A program made the position numbers and the translations under genes. Below the pieces are notes generated by a model. That model was given only the letters and a program-made list of their open reading frames with translations. It did not search any database and was not told where the DNA came from. From Bemisia tabaci (lineage: Eukaryota > Arthropoda > Insecta > Hemiptera > Aleyrodidae), in assembly GCF_918797505.1 (NCBI RefSeq), contig NC_092798.1, positions 4,229,501 through 4,293,500 of the forward strand: 64,000 nt of DNA, read 5' to 3'. The number at the start of each line of letters is the position of its first letter. Position 1 is the stretch's first letter. This document shows positions 57,401 through 64,000 of the stretch, piece after piece.

Positions 57401-60400
57401 TGTGATGAAATGGTATTAGGCATAAAATATAAGAAAATATTCTGCTTCCCTGTGAATGCTCTCTTTTACTTTAAAGAATTTACGGAACAACCTATTAATG
57501 TTCCCTAAAATACCAGAAAATCACACCTCTTTTTTCACATGATTATACCTTATCTATACACTTTTCTCCAAGTTATGCACAATGTAAATATTTTATTTCT
57601 TACAATGTAAATATATGACGTGTACCTGGCCTTAAAAAGGCTGCTGTATAAATAAAACAATTTCAATTTCAATTTACTGAAAACTGGTGTGAAAAGAATT
57701 CACAAAAAGGGAATTTACATTGGAGTTTGTGAAACTATGATTAAAATAAAAGGCAAACCTCCGAATGATGGGCAGCATTTTCTGTTGGGCCACTTCAGCC
57801 ATGAAAACTTCTGTTTGGAACTTCAGTGCTTTCTTTGAGTGATCTTCTGGAGGCCCATCAAGGGGCGGAGAACCTGGAGAAATGAATTTTGGGCACGCGA
57901 ACATGAAGCAGGATTCAAATTCCTGAAAATAAAATTTTTTAAGCGGTAATAAAAGGAATTAAAGACAATTTCATTTCAGTGAGAGGTTTAAATTGAGAGT
58001 CAATTTTATGAGACGAAGTCAGTAGTTTATAATACCTACGTTTAATTCTTGCCCTATATGGAGGTCCATTATAAATGAAGCTGATAATTGAATACAATCA
58101 ATAGTGCAGACGTATCATCACAAACAGAATGAAGGACAGCAATAACAGGGTTGCCACATATTTAAAAAATGAGATTCCTTGACATTTCAGAATGTGCAGG
58201 ATGATTAGAGAAAGATAAAAATGGCCACTCCCAAACCTGAACATGCAACATTTGTTGTTGGAAACATCAAACACATTTAAAAAGCAAAAAAAAAAAATGA
58301 TTTAATAATCTTTCCCTGACAGTTTCATCATTTTCCCTGACACTTTCCAGTATTCTTTGACATTTTCTGGTTTCTTGCAACTGTGACAACCCTGCTCATT
58401 ATAGAGTTTCGTGGCACTAAGGCTTCTATACCGAGGATAGAAGCAAATAGAAAATGGTAAATTATGTTAAACACACTCACGTTGGTGTCTCCATACTGCA
58501 TTTTGTACATTTTTTCATGGTAGTTCTTCTCTCGAAGCACTTGCTGAATAGATTCGTCGATGCACTGGGGATGGAGCACTAGACAAATTGCCAGAAGATG
58601 GTACATTTTCTCTGTTTGCTTGTTTATCTGCAGAGAACACACGTAATAAGAAAGGGTAAAAAATTAGATGACCAGTCAGAAGTTGTTGGAAAAGATTGAG
58701 ATACACAGTTTTGATATGGTTTCAAAAGTTAGGGCAAACTTTGTTAAGGGGGAGAAGAAAACTTGAGACTTGAAAGATATCTCGGATGAAAGCATTCATT
58801 GACGTTCTTGAAAAAATTATGATTTATTCTAGCTAAGTCTATTTGAGGTACCAGGATGTTTTCCGAAGTAAGTATCTTGAAGTGCTCCTAATTGGGGGTA
58901 TTCAAACGAATTCTTGTCGGAACACTATCAACATCGTCTCTTATTGAAACTGGCGGCAGTACCGACAGTGGCGATGATATCGACAACAGCCGGCCTTATC
59001 GGAGTTTTGAGAGCTCGCACTCAATGCATTGTTGCCCCGTTTGTCTGTTGATCAGATTGCCTGGCGCGGCAGCACGAAAAATAGATGTACAAATGGCAAC
59101 AGCTTATTTTTGCCAGCTCCGAAAACTCTGATCGCTATCGGCAAGAGCGCTCTTATCGTAACTTTTTCGGTAGCTTACCAACAACAGATAGAACAGCCCT
59201 ACTCCTAATGACCATTTGCATGCAATGAGGCCTTAACAGATATTGATGGTGAAACTATCAAACCACGGATCTTGGTTTGCAATGTTGCAGACTTCCTGTC
59301 TTACTTTAACTTAGAAATGGAGAATTACTCAACATCAATCTTTAAAAACTTCTGTAATTTTTCTTCTCCGTGCAAAGCAAATTCTAAAAAAAATTCAAGA
59401 GGTGATGTTACTTTGTTCTCATTAGAAGATAAAACAGGAGCGGATTTTTTTAAACACTGCAAACGAGATACGTACATGGTTTGGAAGTTTCACCGTCCAT
59501 GTACGATTCATCTTGGAGTTGATAGTTAAAATCCTATAATTGGAATATTTGCAACACTATGAGCTCCAGGAATTTACTTGGTTACTGGATGGTTTTCATT
59601 GTTGAGGTTAAGAGAGACTTTTTGATAGAAAATTCATTTAAGGAGAAAAACTCAAAAATGGAAAATGCTTTCTCCAAATAATATAGGCTAGAGTGATCCC
59701 TTGCATCTCTCTCTAAGTTTCCAGTGCCTCAAGAAATTTGCCCACATAATTGCTCAAATACCTGATCGTTTTGATAAGTTCGAGTCTGGAAAAGCTGCTT
59801 GACACTTTGGATGTAGAGGAGAATGGATGTGAAGGAGCGAATTGCATCTGCATATCGCCGCATCATCATGTACGCAAATCCAACGTAGTAAGCTGTTGAG
59901 ATCTGGCATGCAGGGACATCCGTGTAATGGCTCTGGAATTTAATAGATATGCGAAATGAATATTAGCCCAAGATTATGACCTTAATTACAATTGTGGATC
60001 ATACAAATTCTAACTCTGAGATAACTTATTGACTTATTACTTAAATGATTTTTGCTAAAATATGCAACTATCAATAACTTCAAATGGTTCAAAATGAATC
60101 TTCAGCTCATTTCCTAGGGTTGAAAGTTGATGTATGAGTATTCATGACAGGTTCTATGAAAAGACAGGTAAAAACCTTCCTTATGATGCTTTAACACTGT
60201 TAATTTATTGAGATTAGAATCATGGAGAGTTCAGGGAAATTTGAAATTGTACTGTGTTCAACCATACAAAATAAGTTTGGGGTTGGTTATACTACTCATA
60301 AATATTGCGATCTACCAAGAAAACATGAAAAGGAAGTACACATTGATGCTGCATCGACTAACGGCTCAGAGTTGTTGATCGAAGTTAACAGATTAACGTA

Positions 60401-62774
60401 CCTCATTAAAATTTCCTCTAAAAATTGAGACAAAAAATATTTCAGAAATAAAAAATGTTGCTGTCACCAGATTAATAAGCTGAACGTCAAAATGTTTTAT
60501 TAAAAATATCAAGAAATTATGAAGAAAGGTTAAATGCTTAGAAGATACTCATTGTACCATTTAAATTTTTATCTTATTGCATTTAATATATTCTGAGATA
60601 TGCTCACTACAAATCATAGGACCAGGTCATAGGTTCATTTTGTCGTTCATGCATAGAGTACACAGAGTCGTAATGTAAGTGGGAGAGCTGGCCCGACTTT
60701 CAAGCATTTTCCAGGTCCTGACTTCCGAGAATCTTGTGTCACTTGTTCGATATGTGATCCATTTTTTTCGATACACGAGGACCCGGCAATCCGATGTAAA
60801 CAAAAGAGATACGAATTACTAAGTATTCTACATCACCATTTTGGATTGAAAATGTATCAAAAAAGTGACCAAAGCTTGGCGCACACCAGGCCTGGAACTC
60901 GTTAACCAGAACAAGGCACCAACTCTCCCATTTACATTAAAACTCTATGTAGTCTATGCGTTCATGCAAAATTAGACGCAGTTGAAGTTGACACTAAAGG
61001 AATGCAAGTTAAATTGAGATTTTTTTGCTTTTAATTGCTGTCCAAATATATTTTGCAATTGGAACTCACATACAGCACTACATGGAGAATGTTTTAAAAC
61101 AGTTACGATGCTACTGAGCATTTTTCTGTTCCTCAAACTGAAATACTATTTCTTCCAATTCATCTTCTATGAATAAAAGCTGATGCTCAAAATAACTCCT
61201 AAGATATCAGCTTGAATTTTAAACACTGCTAAATTCTGTAAGGACTCCATTTTTACAACATTTCGTTTTATTTCAAGGCAGCTTGTTTAAAAAAATCAAA
61301 TATCTGTCGGCTTCACAACAGAGCTTTACGTGGAAATTTTAGTAACAAGACTTGCCTTTTTATTTAGTTCTATATTCTCTAAGACTTTGATGGCTTGATA
61401 GTAGTCGCCAAGAAGTGAATGGACGCGGAGGAGACCAATTAATGAGAAATATCCAAGCATTTTGTACAGCGGATGACATCCAAATTCCCCGGCAACGGAT
61501 TCAGGTTTGTTGCCACTAGCATGAGCCTGAAATAAAATTTAAGAGAGCATAAAATTTTGACACTTACACCACTTCTTTCTGAGAAAATTTTCAAAATACA
61601 GTCAACTCCGCTTAATTGGGATACTAGTTAATCGGGACAACCGCTTTGTGGGATAAAATTGCCCGGTAGCCTTTTACATACTAGCAATATAAAAAACTCC
61701 GCTACATTGGGACAGAACTCCAATGCATCCAGATAATTATTTGCTGGAGGAACAGTTGAATCACGTCAAAATCACTTAAAGATGCGCGAGCAGAGCCCAA
61801 ACACAAAGATTTTGGCAATGGTGAAGGACCGGCTCCAAATATTCCTTCAGCTGATGCGAAACAATATGTTGAATACCTCAAAAGATTCTTTTTACATGAA
61901 GAAAATAAGGAGCTTAATACTTCAAAGCTTAACCACCATCAAAATTGACCATTTTTTTGGTGCTTTCAGGGAAACTTTGGTTAGTCCGGACACCTGCTTG
62001 ATTGAAAGTAAGTTGCCCAAGATGAATGTGTCTTCATTAAGCAGAGTTGACTGTAAATGGTTAATCAACAAAGCAGAAATATGAGCACCTTCTGCGGCTA
62101 AAACTGGACCACGCTTTGCAACTAGGAATTACATTAGCCGGCTAATTTCAGAAATGACATAAACGCCATTGGTTTCCCTACGCAGGTGGGTGTTTTTATC
62201 TAAGAGACAGGAATTGTAGTTCCTTATTGCGAAATGCAATCCAAATGGATAGAATGTTCAGAAATCAACATCTGAACAAGATATTAATAAGTATTTTTGA
62301 CACAGACCAAATTGAAGTTATATCATACAAACAACATCATTTATGTTTTGCTGTATAACCAATGATAATTGTAAAAACTTCCATCTTGTTGAGGAGTTGA
62401 TTTTCAGACTTCCCATTGTACGATTCGGTTTCTTCGTGAAATTTGAAAGATTAAACTTGTTGCAAAGTGCTGTGATTCATTCCTTGTCTAAAGGTCCATT
62501 ATGTGAAAATTTAAAAAATTATGCAAGTGTAGCAAGATGTATACCTCCAACTGTTGTTTAATGTTGGATTTATCGACGAACACATGCAGGACATTCAATA
62601 TACTCAAAACATTCCAGATTTTCGAAGCTGACTCCAACTTTTCAAGTTCTGAGGGTGACTTTTGGTGCAGACGAGCTCTGTACTGTGCATATGATTGAAA
62701 TTGATAAATGAACTCATCAATCAACTCCCAAAGCCATTGATCAGGGAGTTCCAATCGAACCGGCTCCGGTGACG
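53829..62774 (-). CDS. eIF3L: eukaryotic translation initiation factor 3 subunit L (N-terminus outside window)
   Basis: In coding order the exons are 62774-62545, 61526-61356, 59932-59762, 58627-58481, 57922-57759, 54917-54710 and 53972-53829 (TGA stop). All phases match (0, 0, 0, 0, 2, 0). They encode about 410 residues; the family is about 540-565, so roughly 150 N-terminal residues lie to the right of the window. Recognised stretches: [26 protein letters not shown]...[65 protein letters not shown] and [14 protein letters not shown]. These run in eIF3L order through its helical-repeat/PCI region. The protein is a cytoplasmic eIF3 subunit binding the 40S ribosome. The first exon here begins with two bases of a split codon. 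Introns carry several DNA transposons. Confidence 0.95.
55995..56970. mobile_element. mariner-derived fold-back element, about 430-bp TIRs
   Basis: Ends CATAGGGTGTTCAAAAAGTT and its complement with TA on both sides (55993-55994, 56971-56972). The long arms meet around 56440-56525. It lies in eIF3L intron 54918-57758. Together with 35671-36636 and 36877-37862 it is the third hairpin of this design in the window. Confidence 0.9.
56455..56580 (+). pseudogene. mariner-like transposase C-terminal fragment
   Basis: The frame through the loop reads [19 protein letters not shown] and then [10 protein letters not shown], matching the C-terminal FPxLKxxLRGxRF...E...AV segment of mariner transposases. 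Only this short tail remains, with the rest replaced by the inverted arm. Confidence 0.75.
58893..59206. repeat. dispersed repeat of about 315 bp, copy 1
   Basis: Matches 62964-63285 over nearly its whole length (GGCCTTATCGGAGTTTTGAG, ATAGATGTACAAATG). The ends GGGGTATTC and ACAGCCCTACTCCT are weakly inverted, and inner parts pair imperfectly. It lies in eIF3L intron 58628-59761. Confidence 0.8.
59236..59510. repeat. MITE, TATCGACGGTGAAAC family, in eIF3L intron
   Basis: The left end AGATATTGATGGTGAAACTA and the right end GAAGTTTCACCGTCCATGTA are inverted, with AAACCACGGATCTTGGTTTG inside. Confidence 0.8.
60652..60958. repeat. inverted-repeat element with 8-bp TSD, in eIF3L intron
   Basis: The ends CATAGAGTACACAGAGTCGT and AAACTCTATGTAGTCTATG are inverted and continue with GTGGGAGAGCTGG against CCAACTCTCCCA. 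A perfect CGTTCATG flanks both sides (60644-60651, 60959-60966). The 8-bp duplication suggests hAT or a related superfamily. Confidence 0.85.
61354..61355 (-). other. non-canonical GC splice donor in eIF3L
   Basis: The exon ends AAAAAG and the intron starts GCAAGT on the minus strand. The phase and the flanking protein (LNKK then SHYTD) require this position, and no GT donor nearby keeps the frame. All other positions of the donor consensus are ideal, as usual for GC-AG introns. Confidence 0.85.
61599..62053. mobile_element. pogo/Tigger-like element remnant
   Basis: Inverted ends CAGTCAACTCCGCTTAAT and ATTAAGCAGAGTTGACTG with TA on both sides (61597-61598, 62054-62055), as in pogo-type elements. 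The interior on the plus strand keeps a short frame [14 protein letters not shown] and LHEENKEL, resembling the helical C-terminus of pogo transposases. It lies in eIF3L intron 61527-62544. Confidence 0.75.
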
Positions 62775-62963
62775 CTGAAAGAGAGGAAAAAAAGAGACAA
62801 ATTTAAGAGATTGTTGAATTTGTTTTTGGTGATCATGATCTTCAGACTACTGAAAAACTAGAGAGCTTGCAGGGATGCAAAAACTTCCCGATCTCTTAAC
62901 CGCAAACGCATGGCTGGTTGCATGAAAATAGAAAATACAGTAAAGAATGGGACAGCTGCGGTA

Positions 62964-63285
62964 GGAGTGTTCAAACGAATTCTTGCCAGAACACTATCGG
63001 TATTGTGTTGAAACTGGTGGCAGCACCAACAGTGGCGATGATATCATTAACAGCCGGCCTTATCGGAGTTTTGAGAGCTCGCACTCAATGCAATGCTGCC
63101 CCACTGTGTTGGTTTGTCAGATTGCCTGGCACGGTGGCGTGTAAAATAGATGTACAAATGACAACAGCTTATTTTCGTCAGCTCCAAAAACTCAGATCGC
63201 TATTGGTAAGAGTACTCTTACCGTAACTTTTTCTTGACGGAACTGTTTCAGTAGCTTACCAACAACCGATAGAGCAGCCCTAAGT
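62964..63285. repeat. dispersed repeat of about 315 bp, copy 2
   Basis: Same element as 58893-59206, lying in the partial eIF3L intron upstream of the exon at 62774. Confidence 0.8.
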
Positions 63286-64000
63286 TGCAGTACAAGTGTA
63301 ATGGACCCGGAGTAAGTTGGGTGTTGGGTCCTAGAGCCCGGAGCTTATCTGCCTTGGGGGCGCAGCTTAGCTCGATACAGGTGAAAATAACATGAGCACA
63401 TGAGCATGAAAATCCCGCGTTAAAAGAAATTGCGGTAGAAATCATGCATTTTTCAAAAACAGGGAGAAAAGGGCATATTTTTGGCAAAATTGCACCAATT
63501 AATAGAGAGAAGGCTAGAGGCGGTAAATAAAATGTGAGCGCAAATTTGAAAAAAGAGAAGGTAGGAACTTTCTGCATCCTGATCATAGCATATCCTTCAT
63601 TTGTTGTACATTTGAAATTTTTTAAGAAAAGGTCGAGAAATTAAAAATGATGGAAAATAATTTGATCCCGGTTGAAACTCCATCGATGCCAGATCTAAAT
63701 AAGGGCTGTTTTGGTGGTAGAAAGAATCAATGACAAACATCAGTTTTTTATGAACTTACATGAGAAACAGATAAAGGGGGAAAGTATAATCAGACGTCCA
63801 TTGTTAAGTATTACTATTAAAGTGATTTGAGGAGTGCTCTAAATCATTGAAAAAAAAAAAATCATGGTACAGAGATTAAAAAAATTCATAGAGGCCTGTA
63901 TACTTTAGAGTTATTACTTTAAAATTTTTATGAAAAAACAAGCCAAATGAAAATCAAGTTTTTCCAAAAAATACGCACAAACCACAAAGTAGAGAGAGAG
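63286..64000. other. intron sequence of eIF3L, no exon seen
   Basis: I looked on the minus strand for the exon that should precede [10 protein letters not shown] and end with one base of a split codon, and found none. The upstream exons are taken to lie beyond 64000. Confidence 0.5.

Noticed and set aside
63600..63780. Possible upstream eIF3L exon before a CATGTAAGTT donor on the minus strand (plus 63755-63766)
   Set aside because: No frame before it matches the expected sequence preceding the LELPDQW exon, and the phase does not fit.

Overview
This is a 64-kb piece of a eukaryotic nuclear genome that looks arthropod, most likely insect. Genes are intron-rich with GT-AG (once GC-AG) splice sites and AATAAA signals. 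The intergenic DNA is AT-rich with long homopolymer C/G runs. Miniature inverted-repeat elements (MITEs), fold-back DNA transposons and an R1-clade retrotransposon are everywhere. I lean towards a hemipteran, perhaps a whitefly, but that is an impression and not something the sequence proves. I saw no bacterial operon, CRISPR array, tRNA or rRNA gene.

Three host genes can be supported. (1) A plus-strand gene at about 6.4-15.25 kb encodes a secreted-type protein with one MAM domain. Its four downstream exons join in consistent phase, and a furin-like RVKR site and a Ser/Arg-rich tail follow the domain. (2) A plus-strand five-exon gene at 47.9-52.0 kb encodes a protein of about 342-352 residues that I do not recognise, with a sperm-tail-like LGPGKYDV motif and a paired CxxC zinc-ribbon-like module. 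(3) On the minus strand, converging on gene 2, lies the translation initiation factor subunit eIF3L: seven phase-compatible exons between 62.77 and 53.83 kb, with the N-terminal part beyond the right edge of the window.

The rest is mostly mobile DNA. From 1 to 22 kb there are dense nested MITEs, several of them in MAM-gene introns. From 22.65 to 34.14 kb there is a striking inverted triplication: a 2.7-kb segment appears three times as forward, reverse, forward. The junctions fall exactly in two different inverted-repeat elements, here called E1 (928 bp, palindromic) and E2 (about 735 bp). From 35.7 to 37.9 kb there are two mariner-derived elements with long terminal inverted repeats enclosing transposase fragments; a third lies in an eIF3L intron at 56 kb. 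From 38.67 to 42.38 kb there is an R1-clade non-LTR retrotransposon on the minus strand with an intact endonuclease-reverse transcriptase frame, a poly(A) tail and a 14-bp target-site duplication. The 42.7-47.3 kb stretch holds MITEs and tandem repeats.

The host genes are unrelated to each other in function. What ties the window together is repeat activity: target-site duplications, nested insertions and empty-site paralogues let several events be ordered in time. The inverted triplication is the most unusual structure and could be a real strand-switching rearrangement or an assembly walk through inverted repeats.
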